Assembly (NCBI RefSeq): GCF_036785885.1
Contig: NC_092323.1
Span: forward strand, 10,858,501-10,922,500
Direction of reading: 5' to 3'
Source of the DNA: Coffea arabica
Taxonomy: Eukaryota; Streptophyta; Magnoliopsida; Gentianales; Rubiaceae
Length of the DNA stretch: 64,000 bases
The notes under the pieces are model-generated. The model made no database searches. It was not told the DNA's origin and was given only the letters and a program-made list of their open reading frames with translations. Shown here piece by piece: positions 33,158 through 44,653 of the stretch. Made by a program: the position numbers and the translations under genes. The stretch's first letter is position 1. Every line of letters starts with the position of its first letter.

Positions 33158-34202
33158 GTTGGAGTCCATGTCGGCCATCCACAACGAAAGCCTAGAGATT
33201 CAATAACTGTGATAGGAAAATTTTGCATCAGCTACTTCCTTACAAAGAATGGGTATTTTAATCCAAAATCCAAAGAGATGTTGCTTTCAAGAGCTTTTTG
33301 ACAAATTAATTCAATTTTTATCTTTTGCGTTATTCATTTATTTATTTTATCTTGACTTGTTTATTATATCAATTTGATTGTGCACCGAAAGGGGTGCAAA
33401 ATGCAACCTGCCATGGTTGTAGGTGCAGAAGGTTGCCAATGGAGCCCTTTCCATGGTCCAATCTGCCGTTTGTGTTTCCGCTACATTTGACCTTTGCTTA
33501 CCTCAATAAATACTAATATACCGATGGCCGCAATTGCCTGATGCCACGAAAATTGAATGGATGACAAGCAAATATTTAACTACCAAACTTTGACTCAGCG
33601 ACCATCAAAAAATAAAGATTACATCTCTATTTGAATCGTAAATTGGAGGCTTGAATCTCATTTACGGTGAAAATAAATTCAACGAAGGTGTTAGAATAAT
33701 CTTTTGATCTAATTCAGTTTATATATTTGCTAGTATTTTTTAAAGCTTTTTTAGATTTCCTCAATGCTCTTATACAATTCCCTTTCTTTAAAATAGGATT
33801 TCTTAGATTATAAGAATGTTTTCGTTATGATCGGAAAAAAAAAAAAAAAAGGACCAGCAAATATTTTCCTGAGCAAAAAAGAGCAACCGGCCTAGCTACC
33901 AATCAACCAACCCTGGTATGGTCAGACCAGATGATGTAGAATGTTTAACAACTTGTCTTGTGATTGATAAGCAGTCTGACAAACGCCAACGGCGAACCAA
34001 ATAGTAGAAGAAGAAGAAGAAGAAAGAATTGAGACTATTTTTAGATTTTTTATCTACAGTGCTTTATAGAAATCTCAAGGAAAACAAAAGTCAAATTCAA
34101 TAGTAATAACTAACTAGTTGAAAACAAAAGTCAAAAAAAAAAAAACTAACTAGTTGAAATCACTTCTCACTCAGCGATACGGTATGTCCAAATGTACACT
34201 AC

Positions 34203-34398
34203 GGCCGTTTGACAAATGAATTTTTTTAGTGTTTGTCTAAAATTTTATCGTAATTTACTGTAGAAGTTGTAAGAAAAATATTTGAATATTTTGAAGTTAT
34301 AGTTTAAAATTTTTGAAAATTTTTTTGAGATTACTGTAATTAAAATTATTAAAAAACTTGTAGCTGATAAATTTAATAAAAAATTTACTTGCCAAAAA
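34203..34398. repeat. MITE-like dispersed repeat, copy 2
   Basis: Same family as 10816-11033: begins GTTTGACAAATGAATTTTT, keeps the internal order and ends ACTTGCCAAA. About 196 bp. Confidence 0.6.
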
Positions 34399-35359
34399 TT
34401 ATAGTTTGTTTTGATGCTCAAGTCTTCCAAAAAAAAAAAAGTATTTATTGCCTTATAACCACATCTTTTAGTCCAAACAATCCAAATGGTGTAACTAATA
34501 AACATAATCCACACCCATATCTTATTTGGAAGCATTACTTAGACTATAAATAATTACTACAACGTTGTCTCTCTCTCTTAATAGATAATAGAGGAACAAC
34601 AATCAAATTATACTTACCTGAAATCTAACAAATCGGAGATTTTAGTGTAAACGGTAGCACAACTGATGTAAACACTAACATAACAAAATGAAAAAATTTA
34701 GCAAATTTTTTGAGACGTTAAAATTAGTATCTCATGGTTAATCTCCTCAATCCAATTTCAAACATCTCATCTCTCATCTTCAATTGCACCCTGCAGTCAC
34801 TGCCGTGACTAGATAAGATTTTTAATCTTAGTTTAACGTATTACTTACATTCAAGCAGAGATGGACTTAGAATGGGAGGCAGAGCAGCGACGCAACTAAA
34901 ATCTTTTAGTTTATATGCATAAACGGACTATTTTGCTGCCACATTTATAAAATTTTGCTTATTTAGCTCCACTTCTCCAATCAAAATATTTAATTTATAT
35001 GTGTAAATAAATAACTTTGACCTCGCGTTTAGAGAATATCACCCATCATTCTTCAACGAGATATTTATTTGACACTCTAAATCAACAACTTATAAATAAA
35101 TAACTACGTATTTCATCTCTCACGCTTGATTAAAACCACCAACAAACACTAAATTTTACCTTGGTCATTTTCTACTTCATTCTCAATATGCTTTGGACAA
35201 ACAAACCCGTTTGAAAAAAGTTTGTGATTTTTTTAATTATGATTTAAACTCATAAAAATTGCTTTTTCTTCACTACACTTTTACACCCATAAAAAATGAC
35301 ATAGTGACTGTCTACGTAATTTTTCAATTATATTGTTTATATTATATGTTAAACTTATA

Positions 35360-35629
35360 CTTCCTCCGTCCCAATTATTTGATCATGTTTCGAAAATCTA
35401 ACTTTTTAAGAGTAGTAGTTTGATTTTGATGTTTGTGCTTCTCTTCCCAATTTTATCCCCTGAAATTGAAAATTTGAATTTGAATTTGAATTGTAACATG
35501 CACATAATTAGAAGAACATGTTATATTAGAAAGGAGAGATTAAAAGATGTTTTGAAATTTTTAATAGAATAAATATTTTAGAACATTTTAAAATAAAAAA
35601 TAAGACACTTTTAATGACACGAAAGAGTG
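35360..35629. mobile_element. Stowaway-like MITE (degenerate)
   Basis: The left end CTTCCTCCGTCCCAATTATTTG is the hallmark Stowaway terminus. The right end is decayed (GACACGAAAGAGTG). TA dinucleotides flank both ends, and internal sequence is AT-rich with no coding capacity. Confidence 0.65.
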
Positions 35630-35631
35630 TA

Positions 35632-37436
35632 TCTTGTATGGTTATATTTATACATTACATTTACCCCAACTAAATTAGTACATTTCTGGCTCCACCATTG
35701 TTTCAAGGTACATGTTGCAGAATTGGTCAGCAATGTCTCATGAAAACAATCAAGACGCTACTACTCCATTGCTTTTATTCATATTTACACATCACCCCGG
35801 AAGAAAAGAATGGGCGTTTAAGCAGAAAAATGGAAAGGGAAAAACTAAGAAGTAATCAGGAAGGGAGGAAAAGAAAAAGAAAGAGAGACCCCTAAAACGT
35901 AGCGGCTTACGTGGATGGATAAGTATGGAGCAGAATGTGGAGGAAAAGAAAGAGGGTTGTTGAAACTTGAAATTGAGTGGTGCGTGGCCGACTGGCTGCT
36001 TGGCTGGTAGCCGGAACTGCTGATAATTGATGATTTTTCACAACTCGCAACTCCATTCATATTCATTATCATCATCAAGATAGATAGTAATGCTGTCCAA
36101 GTCTCTGTCGTACGGTTCTGCATTTTCTTTGTCATTATGGGGGATTGGGAAAAACAGTTGAATTAGCTGAAGAATTAGTCTAACCCAATTTATTAGGTGA
36201 CATTTCTCTCTGAAACCCAAAAAAAAGTTGTTTGAAAAAACCCATGGAGATTTGTTTATCTATTACTACTACTACGTTTTATATTAAAAAAGAAAAAACT
36301 TTTGAGTCCGTAATTAGGATTTTTCAGATAGCACTCAATGGATACTCATTAACGTATCTAAATTATACTAAACTTAAATAAATATACACAATCCTGCATT
36401 TAGGGCATGTTTGATAAAACTGAAATTTGAAATATGAATCAATTAACTTATTGATTAATTAAGTACTAATTTTGATACATTTGAGTGCACATCACATTAG
36501 TTGATAAGTGAATAGCTTATCACTTATCTTTTAGACCAAATTTTGTCTAATGAATTCAAGGCCACTTATTTAATTCAGATATTCTATTTTGACCGTATTA
36601 AAATCCGAACCCATTAAATTTAAGTGCTTAGTTGAATTAACAAACAGGGTGCTAAACACTTTCTTGAATTAACTGTAGTAAAAATATATATATATATGAT
36701 GTCGTCCCTCATTCCTAATGAGTGTTTAATGAGCACCTATTAATCTAACCTTAATAATTAGTATTACTGTAAGCAATTAAATGCTCCATTTGGCCCTACC
36801 AGCCCTCAAATTTGTTGTTAAACCAGACAGCCATCGTTTATCCGAATAATTCCATGCAAAAGTTTGATGCAGTAGTGGCGGGCATTCGTTTACTATTACG
36901 ACTGCAATTAAAGAACTACTACAAGATTGAAGCGATGGGTGCTTGGCATTAAATTTTCTGCATCTGAAAATGGTTGCCAGTCCTTTATGTTCACGGTCAA
37001 AAGGTGCCGATAAAAGAATACAGAATAAGTTTTAGTTCCCTTAATCCTATCCACAATTGAAACTTGATTGGCTTTGGAATATTAAATGGCAAAGTTGAAC
37101 GAAATATTAGCCTCACGTAATTGTCTCAAGTCATACTATTCCAGAATATGATATGTTATTGGTGTCCAAGAACGACATTATGTATTCATATAACTCTTAA
37201 CAAAAAAAATAGCATCTAATTATCTCTTGGATCAAAATAAAATAGATCAGTTATAAAATTGTCACTATTGAAAGATTAAGATTGACAGATTATTATTATT
37301 ATTATCCATCCTTTAGGCCAAATTTATGAAAAAAAAAAAAAGAAAAAAAAATGGCTCGATGGATCTGATAGGTGCTTTTGCCTTTGGAAGTACAACCCGG
37401 TTCTTTTTGAGAAAACGTCCATTTCTTTTCAGACGC
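35632..37436. other. Gene-free intergenic region
   Basis: AT-rich, only short frames without recognisable motifs. A small (TA)n patch lies near 36683-36695. Confidence 0.35.
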
Positions 37437-38520
37437 CTTAAGAGCAGTGTTTTGAAAACCGGACCGGACCGGCCGGTTCGACCGGTTGAACCGCGAACCG
37501 GCCATGGCTCCGGTCCGGTTCAATGCCAGGTTTGACTTTGTCAAGAAACCGGTCAAAAACCGGTCGGACCGCGAAACCGCTGAACCGGATTTGAACCGGT
37601 TATTTCCGGTTTTTGAGTTTTTTTTTTTTTTTTTTTTTTGCAAAATGTAGTTATCAAGATTCGAACTCAAGACCTTTGTAATAGAAGACCAATGTAGTAA
37701 CCGTTGCACTATCACATCTTATTAGTTTTTTTTGATAACTTATTTATATAAAACAAACACTCATATTTCTTTTGTTCCATTTTTTTTACAAAATATCATC
37801 ATTTCATGACTCTTTCTTTTTAATCTTCAACACACACACACACACACACTCTCTCTCTCTCTATCATCTTTTCTTTTGCCACTCATTTTTTAATCAAATC
37901 TCTTTATTTTTAATTTATTGATATTTTCTTCCATATTTTAATTTTGTTTTTATCCATTAAATTTAAAAAATTTAAAAAAGAATTATTTTTCTTTAACCCA
38001 ATTTATTTAATACCACAACCACTCACTTTTATCTCATTTTTTGTTTCTTATCAAATTTGCATTTCTATTTTCAATTCTCTTGATTTTCTTCGAACTCCAA
38101 ACTTCCTTTTTTAAATTGTAAATATAAATTCCAAAATGTAAATTAAATTTTAAGTTCACAATGTCTAAATTCTCATAGACGTGAATTTTGTATAATTTCA
38201 AATATTGTGATATTTTTGGATTATATTTAAGATTTTTTTGGTAGATATAATTGAAATTGAGATGAAATTTATTTGTTTTAACTTATAATTTAAAAAATTT
38301 ATTTTTAAAAATTTAAGTTATTCAAAAATAGTAAACTTTTCATCATATAAAGTATTAAATTATCCATTACATATCTTATTTTGTGCACATATATATTTAT
38401 ATAAATTATTTTTAAAAAAATTCATTGAACCGAGGTTGAACCGTTTCGATCGGTTGAACCTCGACCCTTTCACTTCACCGGTTCGATTAACGGTCCGATT
38501 TTTAAAACATTGCTTAAGAG
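37437..38520. mobile_element. Non-autonomous hAT-type element with 8 bp target duplication
   Basis: The element spans 37445-38512 and is flanked by CTTAAGAG on both sides (37437-37444 and 38513-38520). Its ends are inverted repeats, CAGTGTTTTGAAAACCGGACCG and CAATGTTTTAAAAATCGGACCG. The first and last 150 bp are full of ACCGGTT words; the middle is AT-rich and lacks a transposase. An 8 bp duplication with CA-TG ends points to hAT. Confidence 0.8.
37617..37725 (-). mobile_element. tRNA-like SINE fragment inside the hAT element
   Basis: On the minus strand, a box A-like TAGTGCAACGGTTA and box B GAGTTCGAATC precede an A-run of about 23. Two pol III boxes plus poly(A) in little over 100 bp fit a short tRNA-derived SINE that landed in the hAT element. 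Confidence 0.5.
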
Positions 38521-40225
38521 ACGGAAAGAGAGGAAATTGGAAGCTCAGCCATGCAATAAAGCTGATTGAAAAGTGGGGTGGGTAAATGATAACTGGAAAT
38601 TTGAGGGAATTAATTGAATGAAAATCTGTGAGCGCCCCATGAATGCCGATTTCTGATTGAGAGGCGAGTGGTGAGCCTTATCCACATCACAATCGCCTCG
38701 TAAACCAAACAGCACCACGCGCTCGTCAAAGAGGTGCACAAAGTCCGTTTCACCCCTATTGAATCGAATACAAGCTTACAAGATTATTAGTTATGACTTA
38801 AACCCACAATTGTAGAATGAATAAAAAAAGAATATTACATCTCATTAATAGTATATATATAATTTGCTCAAATAGTGGAAATCACAGTCAACATGTAATG
38901 TAGTGTAAGGAATATTAAATTTTTAAAAATAAACTAAAGATTGAACATCAAGTCAATGTATATAATATATATATAAAAGCCCACATACGTGCTATTATTT
39001 CATGTCAATATTCATTATGAACGCATTAATACTCCTTGACAGTTTACTAAATTTTCACAAAGAAATTTTTAACATTTCATTTGAGAGGGTAGAAAAAGAT
39101 GGGGAAAAGGTTGAAATAGAAAAATTAATGTGTCTCTAGTTTGAAAGTTTAGTGGAGGAAATAAAAGAAGAAGATCATGATCTAATTTAGGTTGATTGTG
39201 TGCTTCATTTTAGCTAGGTTTATTTTCAGCTAAAAGAATTGTAATGCAATTGAAAACAAATATCGAGAAACATCATCTAAAAATTTAAATATTTTTCCAC
39301 ACTGAGAATTCAGCCTCCAAATACTAAAAAGAAAAATTATAATACTAAGTAACGGAACATCATCATTCTTTTTTTTTTTGTCTCTCTCTGCTTACTCGTT
39401 TATTTTTTTTTATCTTTTTCTTTTTGAGCATACTTGTAAGTTCCCAAACTAGTCTTGGAAATCTTATATAAAAGTCGTTTTTCTATTAAATAAACAAAAA
39501 TCTCAATGCTTAAAAACTTTGGTTGATTCAAATTACCTTTTTAGAAGTTTTTTTTTTAAAAAACACGTAACACCTTTTTTGACATAATATGTATATAAAA
39601 TAACAACATGGTTAGATATAAAAAATAATTAAAAATATATTTGAAGAATATTCTAAACTCTTTTTTTTTCCCTTAAAAAATGGCCCATCGATCCAAACTT
39701 TGGTGTGCATAAATTGCAAGATGAGATGCATGTTTCAAATAGAAAATAAATTATGAAAGCAAAAGGATAAAAAGGAATATAACATGAAAAGGATAAAGTC
39801 GACCATGCACCAAGGAAGCCAGCGACGCGGTTGAGCACATCCACAGCACAGATGAGTTGCGTGGGGACAAGAGGTGAGTGGGTAAGGAGGGCAGGGGACA
39901 AAGGAAGGAAACAGGATAACTCCGAATCTTATATATCTTCCCAGTTTCAGATATGGATAGAATTGGAATAAGGAGTTGAGTGACTAACATTAATTAGTAG
40001 TGCTGGCTCTTATCTTTTTCTCCTTAACTTCTCCCCCACCCCAAGCTTCCGTATCTTCACTCCTTCCGGACAACTTTCCAAGATTTCGAGGTATTTTAAG
40101 GTGACCCAATTCACAGGAAGATGTAACAACAAAAACCAGCAACTCATATTACACCAGACCAGATATTTCATTTTCCACCCCAGCCCTTAGAACCAATATT
40201 TCTTTGCTTGCTTGCTTGCCTTTGG
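38521..40225. other. Gene-free intergenic region upstream of the OXS3-like gene
   Basis: No gene was recognised. The last few hundred bases before 40228 are the likely promoter of the OXS3-like gene. Confidence 0.35.
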
Positions 40226-40227
40226 AG

Positions 40228-40234
40228 TATATAG
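40228..40234 (+). promoter_or_regulatory. TATA box of the OXS3-like gene
   Basis: TATATAG 79 bp upstream of the chosen ATG. Confidence 0.4.
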
Positions 40235-40275
40235 CAGCTCTCATCGATCGATCTCCTAGTACAATAGAGAACTGC

Positions 40276-40374
40276 ATGGTACTAGATTTTGTTGAAGGTT
40301 TGAGTGATGATCAGCATGAAAATAATGGATTCTTTTGTTTTGAACCAACAAAGCAACCATGGGATCATGGATGA
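40276..40374 (+). promoter_or_regulatory. Overlapping upstream ORF of the OXS3-like gene
   Basis: ATG at 40276 opens a 32-codon frame (MVLDFVEGLSDDQHENNG...) that runs past the first OXS3-frame ATG (40307) and ends at TGA 40372-40374, out of frame with the main protein. It would compete with the first main ATG and favour the later in-frame ATG at 40367. Whether it is on the mRNA is not known. Confidence 0.4.
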
Positions 40375-41192
40375 GGAGAAAAAGGGTCTTGACCATGACG
40401 GTGCTGTTTCATCTTCCTCAGAAGTTTCGAGTGCTGTGTCTTCTGAAGACTCAGATTTGTTTGAAGACTCATATTTGTTTGAAGAAGTCAATTCTTCTGC
40501 CTCTTCTAGTACTCCTACTTCACCTACCTCAGCCTCAGCAAGTTCATCATCCGATCAGCTTACATCTGAAGACTCTGGACCTTTGCAAGACATGTCCTCT
40601 CTCCTTCAAGAGCTTCCGTTCAAGTAAGCACAAAATTCCTTCTGTCAAAACAGAAAACGTAAACCAGGTTGATAACTTGATTTATCAGGCATGAGTTTTG
40701 ATTATCTTGTAAAGCGGCCAAAAACAAAGAATATTTGCATCAGATTCACTTTTCTTGCAAGCTACAAATACTTGCAACTGCAATGTTAATTTGTAATTAA
40801 TTGTTTCTGTTTTGGTTTGTAGGAGAGGATTATCAAAACATTATAACGGGAAATCACAGTCATTTACATCTTTGGCAAATGTGAGAAGTTTGGAAGATCT
40901 TGCCAAACCTGAGAACCCTTATAATAAGAAGCTGAAATCATGCAAAAGCTATGGAGTGTTTGAGAGTCATCATGGATCACCAGGCCATCCTATTGCTAGG
41001 AGCAATCATCATAGTGGTACTTCTTCATCAAGGCTAATGTCAAAGAAGGCATCAAGAGGCTCCTGTTCGTCACTTTGTCTAAAGAGAAATTCTAGCTTTA
41101 TAGGAAATAGACCCCCTCTCCCACCTCCCCACAGATCTACCAGTACTAGTAGCTTTACCTCTCAAACGCCCTTGTTTGCTTTAGGCGTCTGA
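40307..41192 (+). CDS. OXIDATIVE STRESS 3-like protein
   Basis: Two exons (40307-40623 and 40823-41192, AA|GTAAGC donor, TTTGTAG acceptor) encode up to 228 residues. The N-terminal half is a Ser-rich acidic stretch (SSSSEVSSAVSSEDSDLFED, then SS/TSP repeats). Across the splice comes the OXS3 family signature: LQELPFKRGLSKHYNGKSQS, FTSLANV and EDLAKPENPYNKK. The C-terminal half is basic and Ser-rich with a PPLPPP patch. Arabidopsis OXS3 is a nuclear-speckle protein that gives tolerance to heavy-metal and oxidative stress through chromatin/transcription effects; a nuclear role is inferred here. The start is uncertain: ATGs at 40307, 40316, 40325 and 40367 are all in frame, and the last lies just before the end of an overlapping uORF. 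Confidence 0.85.
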
Positions 41193-41770
41193 ACACTTTT
41201 GAAGCATTTAATTTTCCAGCAGTCTCTGTGCTGCATGATGATCATGTTTTCATTTGTCCTCCCATCTTCTTACAGAAAATAGTAGTCTAGTGTTACCGAA
41301 CAATTATGTGTGGCATCTATTTTGTGTTCTTTTTTTTTTTTTGGTGCCATATACCTGGAATCTGGATGCCATGAATGATAACGGTTCATATATTGTGTTT
41401 GTATGAATATGAATGTCTAATGTAGCATCAGAAATTTGCAGAGAACTGATATGCTTTTTGGGCTGCTGATCAGGGCTACCGCCGATAAGGGATATCCATA
41501 AGCACTCAAATATGTAAGTTAAAAGTTAATAGGAAGGGATGATCTTTAAGTATGTATGTTGATTACGATAGTAGAACTGTCAATCACAATTCAATTACGT
41601 TAATCCCGTTCAAATTCAACTAATTATGTTAATTCGTCAATCACAATTTAATTATGTTAATCCGTTCAAATTTAATTAATTATGTTAATTCATCTAAACT
41701 CGTTCATTAATTTTGAAAGGTAATAGCAAGGGATGATCTTAAGTATGTTTATCACGTGATAGTAGAGGTA
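41193..41770. other. 3' flank of the OXS3-like gene with short AT repeats
   Basis: Contains the presumed 3' UTR and several copies of TTAATTATGTTAATTC-type words. Part of it (GGATGATCTT-AAGTATGT) is repeated at about 41725. Confidence 0.35.
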
Positions 41771-41787
41771 TCAATTACAAGTCAATT

Positions 41788-42500
41788 TTTTTTTTATAAT
41801 AAAACATATTTCATTAAAGGATTACTGGAAATTGTCCAGCACAATTGAGATACATTGCTGCCCTAAAGGCAGATAATCCAGCACAATTGAGATACATTGC
41901 TGCCCTAAAGGCAGATAAACATGCACTAAAATTATAGATCTGCAATTTAACAAATACATAAGATTTGAGAAATTAAGGACAGATTTAAAAAGTATCATAA
42001 ATTTGAAAAATATTTCATTATAGAAAAAGTCGCTACAGCTCTCTTTGTGCATGCTGTAATCGTCAGATATGCTAATCAACAGTTGTAAAGTCCAATAAAG
42101 ATGGTGAGATCTGTCGAGATTGATCCAAATCTAAAATATTCCCTCAGATCTGCTATCCAACTAGTTCAAGCTCAAAACTGAAAGTGAGATCTGATGAGAA
42201 GATTGAAGAAATTGTAGATCTAACATATAGATCTAAAAAACTCCAAGATCTGAAAAAGTAAATAACAAAACTAAATAAAACTCTCACTAAGATAGTTTAG
42301 GAGAGACTAAAACTCTTAATAGGACACCCTAGGAGAGAAGAAAACTCTCACTAGGATAACTTAAGAGAGACTTTATTGAATGGAAGAAAGAGCAAAGGAC
42401 AAAGGAATAGGAAAGGAGACCTTGGCTTAAGGCCAAGATCTCCCTCCTATGGAGGAAGAAGGGTAGAGGAGGAAACCTAGAGAGAAGAGTTGATTTTTGT
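41788..42500 (-). mobile_element. Poly(A) retroposon with 15 bp target duplication
   Basis: A 713 bp insert is flanked by AATTACAAGTCAATT on both sides (41773-41787 and 42501-42515). On the minus strand it ends in ATGAAATATGTTTTATTATA plus an A-run, as a LINE-type 3' end would, and begins with a pyrimidine-rich CTCTAGGTTTCCTCC leader. No reverse transcriptase frame is present, so it is a non-autonomous or internally deleted LINE relative. It contains a 42 bp tandem duplication. Confidence 0.65.
41835..41918. repeat. 42 bp tandem duplication in the retroposon
   Basis: Two exact units each containing ATTGAGATACATTGCTGCCC, at 41835-41876 and 41877-41918. Confidence 0.9.
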
Positions 42501-42515
42501 AATTACAAGTCAATT

Positions 42516-44090
42516 ATATCAATCATTTACACTCATTCAATTATGTTAATCTGTTCAGACTTGTTCATTAATTTGAATGAGTATTTATATTCATTTAAAA
42601 ATAATTATATATTTAATCTCAATTATTAGTGGATGTTAAGTAAATAAATTTGAATTTCTTATTGATTCAATAACAATTAAATTCCATTATTTCTATTAAA
42701 TAACATGAGAAATTAAAAAAATTAGAATTTTAAATGACTAATAAATGAATAATTAAATATATCTATACCTATTTATTAGATTGGTCTAAATAAGTACTTA
42801 TTTATGTCCACTGGATATTGATTTAATTATATTCATTACTCATTTATGATCCGTTCAAACCTTCGAGTCACTCATTTTGATCACTTGATAGAATGATGTA
42901 TCACGTAAGGTTTAGAAATTAGAATACGTATAGAATTGTTAAATACTTATAGGCTATAGCTAGGGAAAAGAGCTTATCTAAACCTAAATTATTCACTAAA
43001 TCTCACTTTGCGAGAATAGATAGCTGGCAATAGGGGTTTTCTGACCTGAAATATTTATTACTCATGAAATCCCAAGTTTACCCCATCTATCTTGTGCTTG
43101 TAGGTTTAATTTAAAGTTTTTGACAACAATATACAAGAAAAAAAATGATCATGAAAGGCTATTTTTCTCCTCTCTGTGTCCCCTCGTACAAGTCCCATTA
43201 ACATTTTCGGCTTGCTACTTACTGAAGTAAAACTATGATGATGCAAATTCACCGTTCAGCTCCTAATTCAAACTTGGGCACACATTTTTTGACCTTTCTC
43301 AGAGGAAAAAGTACATAGATCAATTTGGAAATAACTTCAAAAAAGATGGACTCACGCTTTTGAAGAAGGGATAATTGTAGAAACTTTCTTGAGGTTCTAA
43401 CAATTGCATTCACTTCCCTCGAGGCTTGCAAAATTACATAACCTTTCCTGGAAAATATATCTTGATAACAATTGGTAATTTAAGAACAAAATATTTAATG
43501 AATATTCTATCTTGCATCTATCTTATTTCTAAACTAAATTAAATGACAATAGAAGTTAACTATCACCACTATCGGCTAGCTTTATTGTATTTCATTAGAG
43601 GAAAATACGAAACATGTTTTGAAGGTATCAAATGTTTGGACAAATTTTTTTTTGTTTTGCTTTAGTTAAATAATTTGTGAAGAGACTCATTTTAACAAAA
43701 GCTTCCCTATTGGCAGGTTGGCTCTTTGTAGAATTGAGCAAGAAATCTATTAAGAGGAACTCGAAATATAATATAATTAGCTAAGATGCGATTAGAACTT
43801 TTGAATGAAGAGGTATTAGCACAAAAGGATTTTCTTTATTATATTTAAATTCATTTTTTACTCGTGGTTTGTAAATTTTGTAGAGTTTATTATAGTCGTT
43901 TTGTAACACTAAGGTAGGCAAGCGTAAATTTTTGAACTTTAGGGGAAGCAGCTGCAATTGTCAAAGAATTTCAAGAGAAGTTTTCTAAAATGATCCTATG
44001 GAAAATGAACAATTTATTTTATGCATCGATATAAGGAAAAGGTAAGACTGGAAGAAAAGACTTGGATCCCACGTTGTTCGTTGTTCTTGC
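42516..44090. other. Gene-free AT-rich intergenic region
   Basis: No gene, tRNA or clear element end was seen. Confidence 0.35.
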
Positions 44091-44097
44091 CTGTACA

Positions 44098-44441
44098 GCA
44101 TCCGAAAATAACATGCGTGTCAGGTCAGATTTGCTTTATCATTCATGGCATTGCCATCTATGCTTTCAGACTCGGATGGGGCATCAACTCGATCGAGTTC
44201 AAGTGTCAAATGTCAATGAGTTTGTTTGGACAAAGGAAATTTGGAAAAAAAAAATTTGGCCTCACAAATCCCAATCACCTTTTTATCTTCCCAACCACCT
44301 TTTTATCTCACATACATCACATCACAAAAGTGCTACAGTAAATATCTCAAATAAATCATCCAAATAAACTCTTATCCAAACAAACTCAGTGAATTCTGCT
44401 GGATTTCGATTAGAGATCGAATCGGATGACGTTATAAATAT

Positions 44442-44479
<38 letters not shown>

Positions 44480-44653
44480 GCATTCGAAAATAACATGCGA
44501 TGTCAGGTCAGATTTGCTTTGCCATTACTGTCTATGTCTTCACACTCGAACCGGACATCGATTCAATCAAGTTTAGAGGTCAGGTGTCAATAAATTCGAC
44601 TGAGTTCAATTAGAGGTCGAACCGAATAACGTCATAAATACGTCATATATATA
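44098..44653. repeat. Tandem duplication, first copy interrupted by a MITE
   Basis: GCAT-CGAAAATAACATGCG begins both units (44098 and 44480), and both run through GTCAGGTCAGATTTGCTTT, ACATCGATTCAATCAAGTT-like sequence and a TCATATATA end. The first copy carries 172 extra bases (44217-44388) absent from the second. A (TA)n array separates the units at about 44446-44472. Confidence 0.7.
44217..44388. mobile_element. Small MITE with TGAGTTTGTTTGGA ends
   Basis: 172 bp with inverted ends TGAGTTTGTTTGGACAA and TTATCCAAACAAACTCA. The paralogous stretch at 44580-44600 is an empty site. The duplication size at the target is unclear. Confidence 0.65.

Larger units (their letters stand above)
32500..35350. 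other. Gene-free AT-rich intergenic region
   Basis: No gene was recognised. It holds A-runs (32815-32832 and 33837-33850), a long (TA)n array at about 33096-33152, an (AAG)n patch near 34008-34023 and the second copy of the MITE-like repeat. Confidence 0.4.

Noticed and set aside
41592-41710. CRISPR-like array from repeated TTAATTATGTTAATTC words
   Set aside because: Irregular spacing and plant AT-rich context; these are decayed simple duplications.
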